Made by a program: the position numbers and the translations under genes. A stretch of DNA of 64,000 nt from Sabethes cyaneus (lineage: Eukaryota > Arthropoda > Insecta > Diptera > Culicidae): positions 70,763,544 to 70,827,543 of the forward strand of contig NC_071354.1 of NCBI RefSeq assembly GCF_943734655.1. Reading direction: 5' to 3'. Position 1 is the first letter of the stretch; the number at the start of each line of letters is the position of its first letter. The notes under the pieces were generated by a model. The model was given only the letters and a program-made list of their open reading frames with translations, was not told where the DNA came from and did not search any database. This document shows, piece by piece, positions 10,390-21,090 of this stretch.

Positions 10390-13062
10390 CCATCATGGGA
10401 GGTGGCGTGCTTGTCGCGGTTAATCAGAGACTGAAAGCAAAACTGATCGAAAATGATCAATGGAGCAGTATTGAGCAAGTGTGGGTGTGTATCGAGTTCA
10501 CCAACTGCAGGTTGTTCCTGTGTGGAATTTACATCCCCCCCGATCGAGTACGAGACGAAGGTCTGATCGACGTTCACTTCCGCTCGGTTAAGTCAGTGAT
10601 CGACTTGGCAACAGCAACCGACGAGCTCATTATTATCGGTGATTTTAACCTACCAGGACTTTTATGGCAACCATCCAGTAATGGTTTTCTCCATCCGGAT
10701 CCCGATCACTCCGTTGTGCACAGTGCAGCATTACGGCTTCTAGACTGCTACAGTTCTGCCATTTTGCGACAGATCAACCACGTGACCAACGAGAACATTC
10801 GCTGTCTGGATCTCTGTTTCACCAGCGCACAGGATGTTGCTCCAGTCGTTTCGCTCGCTCCGTCGCCACTAGTTAAGCAAACGATGCCGACAACGCCGCC
10901 TTGACTCTTTCGCACATAATTGTGCACGCAATCGATCGTCACGTACCCAAGGTAGTACATTCGTCAAACAGCAAGCCCTGGTTGACCCGCGAGCTTCGCA
11001 TGTTGAAGACTGAAAAAAGGGCTGCACTTAGGATATATTCCAAGTTTCGTACCCGCTCACTGCGTGATCAATACATAAAATTAAACACCGTATACAAAAG
11101 AACCAGCCGGACATGCTTTAGACGACACCTGCAGAGAATCCAGCGCAATCTGAAGGTGAAACCAAAAACGTTCTGGAAGTATGTTAGCGATCAGCGCAAG
11201 GAATCAGGCCTTCCATCAACTATGATGCTCAATGGACAGGTTCGTTCGGAGTCCCAGTATGTCTGCCAGCTCTTTGCCGATAAATTCGCCAGAACCTTTT
11301 CCGACGAAATCATCCCGGACGACCAAATCTCCCAAGCTGCTTGCAATGTTCCACTAGTGACTATGAATACTCTGTGTACGCTCAACATCGACGAAGAAAT
11401 GATCTCTCGAGCCGCATCAACGTTAAAATCATCGACTAAATCCGGCCCAGATGGTATTCCGTCTGTGTTTTTAAAGAAGCACATTGAAGACCTGTTAATC
11501 CCTCTACAACTCGTGTTTGGTCTATCAATCACAAGCGGAGTATTTCCGCTTGCATGGAAAACCGCCCAAATGTTCCCTGTGCATAAAAAAGGGGATCGGA
11601 AAGATGTCAACAACTACCGAGGAATTTCGTCATTGTGTGCCATTTCCAAGTTATTTGAGCTTGTAGTCATGACTCCGCTACTGTCGCACTGTAAACATTA
11701 CTTGAGTGACGACCAACATGGATTCATCCCAGGCAGATCAACCACTACAAACCTCCTTTGTCTCACAACATATGTTGCCGAAAGTCTAGCGGATCGTGCT
11801 CAAACGGATGTCATTTATACTGATTTGTCTGCGGCGTTTGACAAAATCAATCATGCTATTGCGATTGCTAAATTGGAGAGACTCGGTATCAGCGGCAGTA
11901 TGTTGCATTGGTTCAGTTCGTACCTCGTAGATCGCCAACTGATTGCGACTGTTGCAGGTTTTGAATCAAATGCGTTTCCGGCCTCATCTGGAATCCCACA
12001 AGGTTGGGAAGGTAAGGAACATTTAGGACCGTTAATCTTCCTATTGTACTTCAATGATGTCAACTATGTACTCAGAGGTCCTCGTTTATCCTTCGCCGAC
12101 GATTTGAAGATGTACTTGAAGATAAATCTAAGATAATCTAAAATAAGTTCCAAGGACGATGCAATTTGTCTTCAACAAGAGCTTGAGACTTTTACGAATT
12201 GGTGTAATCTGAACTGCATGCTCGTCAATCCTGAGAAGTGTTCCATTATTACTTTTGCCCGGATCAGAGAACCCGTCATTTTTAACTACAAGCTACGCGG
12301 TACAGAAATCCAACGTGTCGACCAGGTAAAGGATCTCGGCGTTATTTTAGATAGCCAGTTATCGTTTAAACGGCATATTTCTTACATTGTCGACAAGGCA
12401 TCCAGAACATTAGGATTCGTCTTCCGCATCGCTAAGAGCTTCACTGACGTCTATTGCCTCAAGGCATTATACTGTGGACTCGTCCGTTCTTGAGTACAGT
12501 TCCGTTGTCTGGCATCCATATTACCAAAAGGGGATGCAAAGGATTGAATCAGTTCAACGCCGCTTCTTACGCTTTGCTCTCCGTCGTCTACCATGGCGAA
12601 ATCCGTTCCAGTTGCCGAGTTATGAAAGTCGTTGCCGATTAATACATTTGGAGACACTACAGACACGAAGGAACATCGCAAGAGCTCTGTTTGCTGTCGA
12701 CACGTTGCAGGGAAGAATTGATTGTCCTGCTATTCTTGGGGCGATTGATCTAAACGTGCGTCCCAGGGCACTGCGGAACAACTCAATGCTGAGGGTACCT
12801 TTTCAACGCACCAACTACGGACGAAACAGCTCATTGACTGGTATACAGCGAGTTTTCAATCGGGTTGCATTCGCTTTTGATTTTAATTTGTCACGTGAAA
12901 CGGTCCGTCGTAACTTCTCTATGTTTTTGTCAACAAATGACGACTAAGAAAATTGTTAGTGTTTGTAATTGTAATTTCTTGACTGTGTGTGTTAGATTAA
13001 GCTACTTATCCATCATTGGGACTATAGTCTGTTGATGTCGACTTAATAAATAAATAAATAAA
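10390..13062 (+). mobile_element. CR1/jockey-group LINE nested in Helitron copy 1
   Basis: Plus-strand LINE truncated inside the endonuclease domain at about 10390. It ends with a 3' untranslated region and an AATA microsatellite tail (about 13045-13062). Helitron sequence flanks it on both sides, including the GCTTCCGACG region at 13230-13260 that copy 2 also has, so the LINE landed inside the Helitron. The exact junctions and target-site duplication were not resolved by eye. The (AATA)n tail fits a 3' end that retrotransposes with a short microsatellite. Confidence 0.8.
10395..12947 (+). pseudogene. Endonuclease-reverse transcriptase polyprotein, degraded
   Basis: An endonuclease part (10395-10904) shows IIGDFNLPGLLW and ends in a frameshift. 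It is joined closely to the pre-RT linker, so the endonuclease C-terminus appears deleted. The RT part (10901-12136) has SGPDGIPS, NNYRGISSLC, GRSTTTNLL, IYTDLSAAFDKINH and an intact SFADDLKMY (FADD at 12092-12103). Motif B reads SGIPQG-WEGKE-HLGP: about four extra residues (12001-12024) separate elements that are contiguous in the 7.6-kb copy. A TAA at ~12134 and a frameshift near 12490 precede the tail ending MFLSTNDD. Confidence 0.85.
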
Positions 13063-13269
13063 TCGTTACAAACCATTTCGCCGAATACCATTTTGCGGAA
13101 ATCTTTTCATAGAAAGTACCATTTCGCAGGGGTGACCCAACTGAATGAAAGTAATAGAGGTCAGTAGATCTAGGAAAATAAATAAACCTAGATAGAGATG
13201 ATCTCTACGGGAAGCTGCCCCCCGCAGTGGCCGACGCTTCCGACGGCAGGTCACCGGCAACACCCGCGG

Positions 13270-13690
13270 CTTGTGCCCCCCCCTCCTAAAAAGGAAGAGG
13301 GGTCCTAATTCATAATAGAAAAATTTCATGCCTCTAAAAACACCCACATGCCAAATATGGTTCCATTTGATTAATTAGTTCTCAAGCTATTAAGAAATTT
13401 GTATTTCATTTGTATAGGAGCCCCCCCCCCTCCTAAAGCGGGGAGAGGTTTCAATTCACCATAGAAAACATTCTTGTCTCCAAAAATACCCACATGTCAT
13501 ATTTTGTTCCATTTGCTTGATTAGTTCTCGAGTTATGAGGAAATTTGTGTTTCATTTGTATGGGAGCCCCCCCTCTTAGTGGGAAGAGGGGTCTCTAACC
13601 ATCATAAGAACCTTCCCTGGCCCCAAAAACCCCTATATGCAAATTTTCACGCCGATCGGTTAAGTAGTTTTCGATTCTATAAGGAACATT
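13270..13690 (-). repeat. Helitron copy 1 minisatellite, about three units
   Basis: Minus strand of the Helitron carries about three tandem units with the landmarks TCGAGAACTAATCAAGC, a G-rich run after AAG, and a GGTGTTTTTGGAGG-like word. They match the 143-bp units of copy 2. Runs of C at 13420-13430 mark the G-rich part. The array lies between the GTCT-rich end and the GCTTCCGACG region, the same place as in copy 2. Confidence 0.75.
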
Positions 13691-13926
13691 CGGGCAGACA
13701 GACAGAAATCCTTTTTTATAGGTATAGATTATCCAGTTATCCGTTTTGTCATTGCCGCTTCCCGTTTGAGCAAAGTATTGCGTAATGGCTTAATATATTC
13801 TCGGCTTGAAAGGTCGAAGCCATTTTGATTTACTGGCAGATAGATGAGTAAAAGTAGTCGCTAGCGATGGGGACTATTTTGTAGAACATTTTACTCCTTA
13901 AGTTTTATATTAATTTGAGAAAGATA

Positions 13927-14005
13927 CACTGAGAAAAAAAATTGTCCGTACAGTATGGCCTGTTTTCTGGTAGCCATACTGTACAGACAATTTTTTTTCT
14001 CAGTG
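13927..14005. mobile_element. 79-bp foldback MITE with TA target duplication
   Basis: CACTGAGAAAAAAAATTG at the left end and its near-exact inverse at the right end form arms of about 33 bp with one mismatch, leaving a loop of about 13 bp. TA dinucleotides flank both sides (13925-13926 and 14006-14007), the duplication made by Tc1/mariner-group transposases. The element is too short to encode protein and would depend on a transposase elsewhere. Confidence 0.85.
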
Positions 14006-14007
14006 TA

Positions 14008-16460
14008 TGTTTCGAATAAGGTAATTGATAGTAAAACACGTATAAATACTGAAGAAATTTCATAGCTTAACTTTTATCAAGGCTGCTTAAAATTATGTTA
14101 TTTGCATAACAAAAATTTTCAGTAACACCCACAATACATTACCCTTCATTTTATTGTAATTTGTGTTGATTCCAGGCTTAGTTTTATTGGTCTTAAAGCA
14201 GGTTTACTTAACGTGTTTTCTTCTTTGAAGTATGCGTATTTTAATAAAACGCGTGCCTGATAATCTAGTCAATCTTTAGTGACTTTCCAATTACACCAAC
14301 ACATTGTAAATTATGTGAAAAATTTCACAGCATGCGAAGACTCATCAAAAAGTCGTATAAATATGACCATTCCGGATGGTATTTCTCCCGGAGCCTTTGC
14401 TAAGCAGCGTCATTCCGCAGTTCTATCGTATCGTTGCTGGTAGATAATTGCCACCTGTTGCGCTTCGTTCGGTACGATTGCAAAAAGCAGAGCACCCGAT
14501 GGGGAGACCTGGAATGCCGGCTAAATTTATCTATTTTATTGAACAGGCCAATAAATTACCTAAGCAGCAGCAGTTGATCGTTGCTGGCAAGGTGGACCAT
14601 CTTGGGGCAAAGTCCTACTACAAAAGAAACATACACACAGCAGAAATATGCAAATTATATTTCCATCGCTATCAATTCTATGCTGTATGTAGAACGCCCG
14701 GGTGCGCCCGTGTTCGAGTGCTAGTAGTTGGTTATCTTTTTGCCGAATAGAAAATTAAATTTAATTGAATGTCTGTTTGTACTCCTGTTACTCGGATGCG
14801 GACAAGACGGAGGTATTCTTCGTGCGGTCCTGTCTCGGTGTGAAGAAGGTTTTACCTGCAGGCGATGTTTATTTATTCAATTTCTGATGCTAAGAATTAA
14901 GCCCGTGTGTTCCCGAAGTTGAATGTTTGCTCACAAGTTGAATAAAATGAAATAATAAAACACGATCTTCGAAGGGTCAACAACAACACCCAACAGAAGT
15001 GGGCAGTCAAGCAACATGGCGTACCTATAATTTTTCGTGAATATCCATACCTCTCTCTCTCGGTCGGTATGTAGATGCTCCTATTCCGACTTCATTCCCG
15101 CTGGTAAGCATCCGCGTAATTACACTTTTTCAATATAAATCTTCCGAACAAGGCAGTGCCATTCAGTCCGCTAACGAACCGTGTGCGCACACGGGGACTT
15201 CGGCAGAGCTCACGCGGGATCACCGCCGCCGATTGCCCGCCGTACGCCAATTGAGTTCGTTCTTTTCCGCTTTCTTTTCGGTATGTGTAGAATACATAAT
15301 CTTTGCGCGATTTCCCAGCCAGCAGCCGGCCGGGTGCTGGGTGCTGGCTGGCGGTCGTCCAACCTGGCCTTCGCATCGTATCGCATCGGCTGAATGGGGA
15401 TCCATGCCGCATGCCTCATCAATTTCATTTCGTCGAGAAACCTCCTATTTCAACCCCAATATAACGGTGGTGGAAGGGCCTCCGAAAGTTTACTGCCGGG
15501 TTAATTCCCGGTGATTGCACCCGGTTCGCGTCCCGCGACGACGACGACGACGAATGGGGCCATTGTGCACCGAGTGTAACTCAAGTAGGAATGAGTCTCA
15601 TGGGAGATGGAGAGGGGCAGTGGCCGTACTTTTCTATAGGTTGAAGAATTTTTTTACTAATAAACTCCGTGCGGGTGTTGAAATCTAGTGCGACTACAGG
15701 ATTAGTCTTGGGGATGACATAGTTTAAATATTTTTTTATTTTTTTATATAATATCAATTTGGTATTGAGGAGTTTAACAAATGAATTTTGCTGTAGTATT
15801 CGGTGCTGTCCACTCTACGCTTCAACAACTCACTCTAACATTTTTGAGCAACTCTAGTGAAATCGATCGTCCCGATTGATGACCGCTTCTATCGTGCACC
15901 AGTTTCTTTAACCGTCCGCTGGCACTTCCCGGCACTACCGGTTGAAGCCGCAGTAACTTCGCACGATCGGTGCTGCTGATCGAGTAACTCGATCCTATTC
16001 TAATCTTGCATTGTTAGTTGCTGAGAATTTCGATATGCTTTAATTGACGAAGCTTCAAGTCTTTTCCCTACGTACAAACGACCGTGAATAGCACATGAAA
16101 AGAGATACAGCAGAGAAACACAGAGCAGAGCGTGCGCGCGAGGTAGTGTAGAGTTAAGTATCAATCCCTCTGGCGAAATAATTGGGCATTGCATCGTTGG
16201 ATAATGATCGACCGTACGGTACGGCAGATGCCCTGGTCCGAACCTGGTATGCTGCCGACGCACCCGCACGCCCGAAGGCCGCATTAATATTCCCTTTGTT
16301 TTTTCTTCCCGAAACAATAGCCTTCTTCATCGTGTGCGATGTAGCACTGCGCCAACAATCGGTCATCGTTAAAGTTTATTGGTCCTGGAAAGGCTTTCTC
16401 TTCCCTATGGAACTCCCTTCTTTGGGATTACGGTTATTTGACAAGCTTTTCCATGCATCC
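14008..16460. other. Unassigned interval
   Basis: No domain-bearing frame was recognised. A TATAAATA word occurs at 14356-14363 but no coding region follows it convincingly. A (GAC)n run is at about 15536-15552. The stretch 15170-15560 is richer in G and C and has overlapping short frames on both strands, which is a composition effect. Small exons cannot be excluded. Confidence 0.4.
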
Positions 16461-16595
16461 ATGCAACTTGTTAAGTTATGCAGCACTATATTATTGTTGG
16501 TTGTCATTTCTGTGGCACTCTGTCAGATCAGTCCTGTTGAATCGGCACCCCAGAACACCCGCTCGTATAACATAACACGCATTAACTGTTCTTGA
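16461..16595 (+). CDS. Candidate 44-residue secreted peptide or signal-peptide exon
   Basis: An ATG-initiated frame encodes a short N-terminal region with Lys (MQLVKLCS), a hydrophobic core (TILLLVVISVAL) and a polar remainder with SPVESAPQNTR, ending NCS. This has the shape of a signal peptide with possible cleavage near CQ or ESA and a short mature part. The frame is open upstream to 16182, so this ATG is chosen only because the hydrophobic core follows it. No splice donor was identified and no family recognised. It could be chance; transcription evidence would decide. Confidence 0.25.
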   Translation: MQLVKLCSTILLLVVISVALCQISPVESAPQNTRSYNITRINCS

Positions 16596-18019
16596 TTTAT
16601 CGCGGATCTGGCTATATTTATAGCCCTCTGGCTACGCCAAAAACACGTGTAACAGTGACGTTGAGCCGTGTTTGGCCACAAACTGTACAATTAAAAGCAT
16701 TGATTTTTTTTAGCGACCATTGCATTGCAGTGGGCTCCTGCCATGAATGCCTACCTGCCTACCCAGAGCGTTCATATTACTGTTGGCAATAGATCAGATC
16801 GGCCTGTGTATGTCGTCGTCCTTTCCTGCTGCGTTAGGGTGGCATCCAGATAGGAGCTCATGCGGTCGAATTGTTGACTTCCAGGAAGCAACAGTAACGG
16901 ACATGAACGGTGACCACACGCGGGGACTTTCTGCGGGCTTCTGCTAGTTGGCTACTGGCTAGCAGCAGCAGCAGCAGCAGCAGCAACAACCGGGGGCTAT
17001 AAATTTTCCTATAAAATGTAGTAAAAATAAATCGTGTAGAGAGTTCCCGTTCTGGAAGCATACATTCGCGACACTCTGGTGTGTAATAATGCTCAGCACG
17101 GCTGCTCTGGTCCGAAGGATTAAAGAACGCAAGCGAGCAGGAGCAGGAGAGTGGCACAGCCATTTGTTTTAATTTATGAAGATGCCAAAGCCCACATAGT
17201 ATGTAGAGCTGGAACCAAGCGAGCTGAAACTAAAATGAACTCCGAAGAGTAAGCTCTTTCGGTGCGTTCAGCTTTTCGATTGTGTCTGGATTGGCTGTAA
17301 TAACATTATGATTGTGTAAAATTACTACATTGTCGTATGGATTAAAGTTGATCGATACAGGGTTTAATTTGTTTTATGTGAGCAGCAGGGATTTGTGGAA
17401 TTGGGACTTCCATTAATTCATATTATAATGGTTTAGCTCCATAATAAATAGGCAGTTTAATCTTAAATGTTGGAACCAGTGTTACAGTCCAGAAGAAAAG
17501 CATCCTCTTGCAAGGAAGGTATTTTATAATATTCTGGTTGTTAGTTGTCGCGAAATATTCAACCAAAAGTTATGATTCAATTCAGGATTATTCAAATACA
17601 ATAATCTTTTATCGTACCCACAAAAAGAATACCGATGGTATAAAACTACATCCACGTGGTGGTCAACTAACATGGGGGTGAAATAGATAAAAGAAAGCAA
17701 GAACAAAGAAAATATTTTGCATTCTGTGGGGATAATCACAACGATGCAACCACGTCGTGGTCGATTGCCACATAGATCACGCAGAACTAGACAATACTGG
17801 TAAAATAATAGCTTAACCCAACTAGCGTTGGTTGGGGTTTAACAATTATTGCGCACTTTTAAGATTTAAATTTTAGAGATTACTTTTTGTGAACCCTCAT
17901 GATTTAATGCTTATGCACACACTAGCGGATCATATGGGCCTGGATAGAGTTCGTTGGGTGCGAGACCAGTTTGAACCCCATAATGAAGAAATTTCGAAAC
18001 AAAAATTTGATCTAGCTAA
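16596..18019. other. Unassigned interval with an AGC microsatellite
   Basis: An (AGC)n run spans about 16962-16988. A frame at 17889-18101 contains a plausible helical segment (LADHMGLDRVRWVRDQF), but it runs into the short repeat at 18020 and has no ATG-based start, family match or partner. It may be a remnant exon or transposase piece. The rest shows nothing recognisable. Confidence 0.35.
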
Positions 18020-18105
18020 TAAGGCTTATACAAATTTGAAAAAAAGTTTATGTCACCCCCCCCTTCAAAAATTTTCGAAATTTGAAGGGGCAAAAAAATA
18101 AAGTG
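18020..18105 (+). repeat. Short AAGGC...GTCACCCC repeat, copy 1
   Basis: The unit begins TAAGGCTTATACAAATTTG, continues AAAAAAAGTTTATGTCACC with a run of C, then a CGAAATTTGAAGGGGC stretch and A-rich end. The first 35 bp match the reverse complement of 20040-20074 at 33 positions. Similar units lie at 22111-22200 (plus) and 22501-22580 (minus). It is noncoding, and the family was not recognised. Confidence 0.6.
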
Positions 18106-18496
18106 CAATAATGTTGTATTCTCTAATGGTAAGCAGGTTTTTGCAATTCAGCGAGTTTAATCTCTAAATTACCCAATTCATGCAAAGTTGAAGTAATATC
18201 CTACACCATCTAAGCTTTCTGATTCCTGCTACAGGTCACAGGCGACTATTGTGCTTAACCTTTAAGTTCCGATGCCGAAAATTGGGGTGCTTGGAATTAG
18301 ACTTTTGACTCCATTTACTTTAAATTTTGTTCCATTTTAATTCAACTTGCTTCAAAAGAACCGAATTAGATTGACGCATCAATCAACTAAACAATGTATT
18401 AGTGAAATTTGCTATCACTTTTGACGGAGATATTCCAAATTGCTGTGGGATTTGTATTTTGCTGTCATAAGTAGTAGATAAGATTAAGCTGAAATT

Positions 18497-18702
18497 AGCC
18501 GTCATCGATTCTGCCAATTTCAAAAGCAGTTTTTTTGTTTGAAATAAAAATTCTGTTCTTGAAAATATATTTGAAGTGTTCAGATTCCCAAGAAGAATGC
18601 AGTATTTACAATTTTATGAAAAAACTCCGCTTTTGGGCCCAAAATCTGCTTCCAAAATTGGGCTCTCCGACGAAAAGTTTATGACTGCTAATTTCCCGTT
18701 AA
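18497..18702 (-). repeat. Dispersed ~208-bp repeat, minus-strand copy
   Basis: The reverse complement aligns end to end with 1112-1319, from the AACGGGAAA end (18702) to the CGATGACG end (18497). The match includes GAGCCCAATTT, GGAAGCAG, TTTGGGCCCAA, TGCATTCTTCTTG and AACAGAATTTTTATTTCAAA. Small indels separate the two. It lies between the inverted short repeats at 18020 and 19986. Confidence 0.6.
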
Positions 18703-19049
18703 AATAGAAAAACAACAAATTAGACACTCCGGAACATCAGCTTTCGGTGCTTTCGGGGCTCCAAATTGATCGTTTTATTCCGTAGTGTCCATGTACCTAC
18801 CCTAAGTTTGGATGTAAGGGACGAAAAACTTTAAGATACAATTTTTACCATGCATTGGTCGCATGCAGAAAGAATGTCGCTGAACTGTTCGAAATTTTTC
18901 TGACTATTGTCATGTTTTGATTATCATTGGGATCAACGGTGGCCCCAACCATTACATCAAATCAAGTCATGTTAAGTTATATTGCTTTTTTATTAAGCTT
19001 TAGTATGGAAATGTACGAAAGTGGAATTAAATTGGAATAACACTTTCAT

Positions 19050-19400
19050 TGCTAGGCAGTCGAAACAGTTAATCTCTCCAAACATTTCAATGGTTCACAA
19101 AATCCTAGAGATTTCGAAGAAAGATCTAAACACTTATACTGATCTCATAACAGGACATTGTCCAAACCGCTATCATCTGAAGCTTATGGGGAAACTGCAA
19201 GGTGATATATGTCGATTCTGTGGCACAGAAAAAAAGACTCGGAACACCTGTTATACCGATGTCCGGCATTTTTCAAGGTTCTTCGATAGAGGGCTGTTAG
19301 AAGCCCTGATATTTGGAAAACAACTGCCAGCGCAGTACTGCACTTCATCCGAAGTGCAGCACCGGACTAGACAACTGCTATTAGTCAAACAATGACAATC
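19050..19400 (+). pseudogene. C-terminal tail of an RNase H-bearing LINE ORF2
   Basis: The translation contains ISKKDLNTYTDLITGHCP, then RYHLKLMG and CRFCGTEKKT. In the next frame it continues SEHLLYRCPAFF and then DIWKTTASAVLHFIRSA. The order GHC-H-MG-C-x2-C...H...C is the C-terminal zinc-binding tail of LINE polyproteins of the R1/I/LOA type. A frameshift after CGTEKKT breaks it. No reverse transcriptase or RNase H core was found upstream. A related tail is at 25520-25860. Confidence 0.65.
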
Positions 19401-19985
19401 GATTCTGATAGTGATGCGTTTGCATCCTTAATATATCAAAGATAAACACGTTATTGTTGAGAACCAGCATCAACTGAGGATTGGGCTGATATTTATATGA
19501 CTGAAAGGTTGACCAAGAAACAAGTGGTTTCAAACGTGAATGGTGTAGGAGATTTTTTAAGGAAGTGTCGGTAGCAAAGCACATGTGTTCCAAGTAAAAA
19601 AGTTGTAGGGACCTAAATTGTCATTTTTACAAGAAGATTAGATTCCGATACTATATTGTGGTTACTGAAGTAGTAAGTGACACAGATTTGGATTATTCTA
19701 AAATACAAGGTAACTAACCGAGCGACATGCAAGTAAAAAGCAAAATTCAAATGAAGGTCAAGTTACACGTTTATGCCTCTCTAAAGTGATCCTCTAGCAC
19801 TTCACTATTTTCAAGTTGATTCATCTCTGCCAGAATACTAACTTTATGTGCTTGGATGAAAAATTTTGAAAGTTGTCTTGGTTTGAACTAAAATTTAAAT
19901 ACTGTACAACTTTTTTGTATTAAACTTTTATTAATCTGGAAAAATGAACACTGGTTTCTTCTCCTTTGTTTAGTTATTGAAGGTT
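19401..19985. other. Unassigned AT-rich interval
   Basis: Nothing recognisable was found on either strand. It lies inside the pair of inverted short repeats that bracket 18020-20074. Confidence 0.4.
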
Positions 19986-20074
19986 TTATGTTATTATTTT
20001 TTTCTTGCCCGCCCCCCTTGATGAATATTTCGAGACCAGGACATAAACTTTTTTCCAAATTTGTATAAGCCTAA
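19986..20074 (-). repeat. Short AAGGC...GTCACCCC repeat, copy 2 (inverted)
   Basis: The reverse complement begins TTAGGCTTATACAAATTTGG and continues AAAAAAGTTTATGTCC, later CGAAATATTC and a G-rich AAGGGGGGCGGGC stretch, in the order of the copy at 18020-18105. The two could be long inverted ends of a ~2.05-kb element, or two separate short insertions in opposite orientation. Confidence 0.6.
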
Positions 20075-20100
20075 TTTATAGCATGTAAATACTGTACAAC

Positions 20101-20266
20101 TGAGTTCGTCGCAGGCTCGAATCTCGACTCGGAGAGGCAATAAGAATGAACAGGTTCATAGCACTAACCCCGCAATTGTCGTGTACTCTAACATACTTTG
20201 CAGCAAGTCTTTCGAAAAAAACAGTAGGTCAAGCTCCGAAAACGTAGTGTAAAAGCACCCAAAGCA
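20101..20266 (+). mobile_element. tRNA-derived SINE, truncated copy A
   Basis: It begins within the tRNA-like head: GCAGGCTCGAATCTCGACTC contains a Pol III B box (GGCTCGAATC). Body landmarks follow: CGGAGAGGC, ATAGCACTAACCCCGCAATT, GTCGTGTACTCTAA and GGTCAAGCTCCGAA. The A-box half is missing. The body matches copy B in opposite orientation and copy C. SINEs of this type are transcribed by Pol III and mobilised by LINEs. Confidence 0.7.
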
Positions 20267-20297
20267 AAACCGTGGGATTAAACGTCCTTTCTAAGAT

Positions 20298-20470
20298 TTG
20301 ACCCTTTTTTATCGACGGACTTCGTAGCTGGCTATTAGAGTACAGGACAGTTACGGGGCTAGTGCAGAAATCCTGCTGTCTCTAGCTAGCAGCACCGCCT
20401 AGCCGAGATTCGAAGATACGACGACTGGTTTGTTAGACCAGCATCTTACTTCGAAACCAACTAAGCGTCT
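20298..20470 (-). mobile_element. tRNA-derived SINE, copy B
   Basis: The reverse complement starts AGTTGGTTTCGAAGTAAGAT, gives an anticodon-like arm (GCTGGTCTAACAAACCAG), a B box (TCTTCGAATCTCG), then GCACTAGCCCCGTAACTGTC, CTGTACTCTAA and AAGTCCGTCGATAAA. It is nearly complete and lies back to back with copy A about 30 bp away. B-box changes suggest it is old. Confidence 0.75.
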
Positions 20471-20536
20471 ACAAAAGCACCTAGGCTTGCTTTTTCCTAT
20501 GTTGGTGCCTAAATGCTAATCAAAATATTGTTACTT

Positions 20537-20557
20537 CCGAGGCCGGAGGGGCCTCGG
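20537..20557. repeat. GC-rich 8-bp hairpin
   Basis: CCGAGGCC, a five-base loop GGAGG and GGCCTCGG form an exact inverted repeat. It stands at the edge of a GC-rich block (20530-21170) inside AT-rich DNA. Confidence 0.6.
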
Positions 20558-20854
20558 TTAAGTTCACCCCAGGTTCCTGATCGAACCACTGGGAACCGTG
20601 TAGGGGCTGGGCTCTCAAGACCTCTTTTCTCACTGGCTAGCTCAACCTTGAGAACTCGAAGGCTTTCAGGGTCGGCTCCGGGTCTACTTTCGGGATCAAG
20701 AGATCAAAACCCTAAATTAAACTTTTACAATATTTATTTAACCTAACTTTTTTTATCCCACTCTACTCACGATGCTGTGTTTACTTTGGTTGCTGCTACT
20801 GGTGCTGTAGGTCGGCCGACCGTTGCTGCTTGCGGTGAACACCTCTGGCTATTG

Positions 20855-21090
20855 ATCTGCTTACGCCGACTGCAGGTGCGAAGTTTTCCCTGCTCTATCG
20901 AACTGCTTAACCCCGGCCCGTCACCGCCTCCCTATGAGCGCGTGTGACCTCAAAGGCGAAAGGGATCTACCGCGGATGCGGCGTTTCAGCTACGTATTAA
21001 TCGGTTCGGACTATCTGCTTCACCCCGGCCCGTCACCGCCTCCCCTGGAGCGCGTGTGACCTCAGAAGCGGGGGTTCGAACGCGGGTGCG
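20855..21090. repeat. GC-rich 112-bp tandem duplication
   Basis: Two copies of CCCCGGCCCGTCACCGCCTC begin at 20911 and 21023, each followed after a short gap by GAGCGCGTGTGACCTCA. The units are preceded by CTGCTTAA or CTGCTTCA, and a weaker third start is near 20860. The composition differs sharply from the surroundings. No protein or known family was recognised. A GGGTTCGAAC word at 21074-21083 resembles a Pol III B box but lacks an A box at a fitting distance. Confidence 0.6.

Larger units (their letters stand above)
10181..13728 (-). mobile_element. Helitron-type element, copy 1, with nested LINE
   Basis: In the minus orientation the element begins TCTATACCTATAAA (13728 leftwards), passes a GTCTGTCTG stretch and ends GGGTCAGCTAG at 10181. 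TC at one end and CTAG at the other, with flanking A and T, fit canonical Helitron insertion between A and T. Both ends match copy 2 at 41579-44111 in opposite orientation. The GTCT end and internal minisatellite resemble DINE-1/mini-me/Helentron-like elements, known from Diptera. No Rep/helicase is encoded, so it is nonautonomous. A LINE interrupts it at about 10390-13062. About three minisatellite units remain, against about 14 in copy 2. Confidence 0.7.

Noticed and set aside
14356..14363. TATAAATA core promoter
   Set aside because: An isolated AT-rich word; no initiator at a fitting distance or coding region downstream could be supported.
17889..18101. Possible small protein with a helical segment
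   Set aside because: No ATG start, half of it lies in a dispersed repeat, and no family was recognised.
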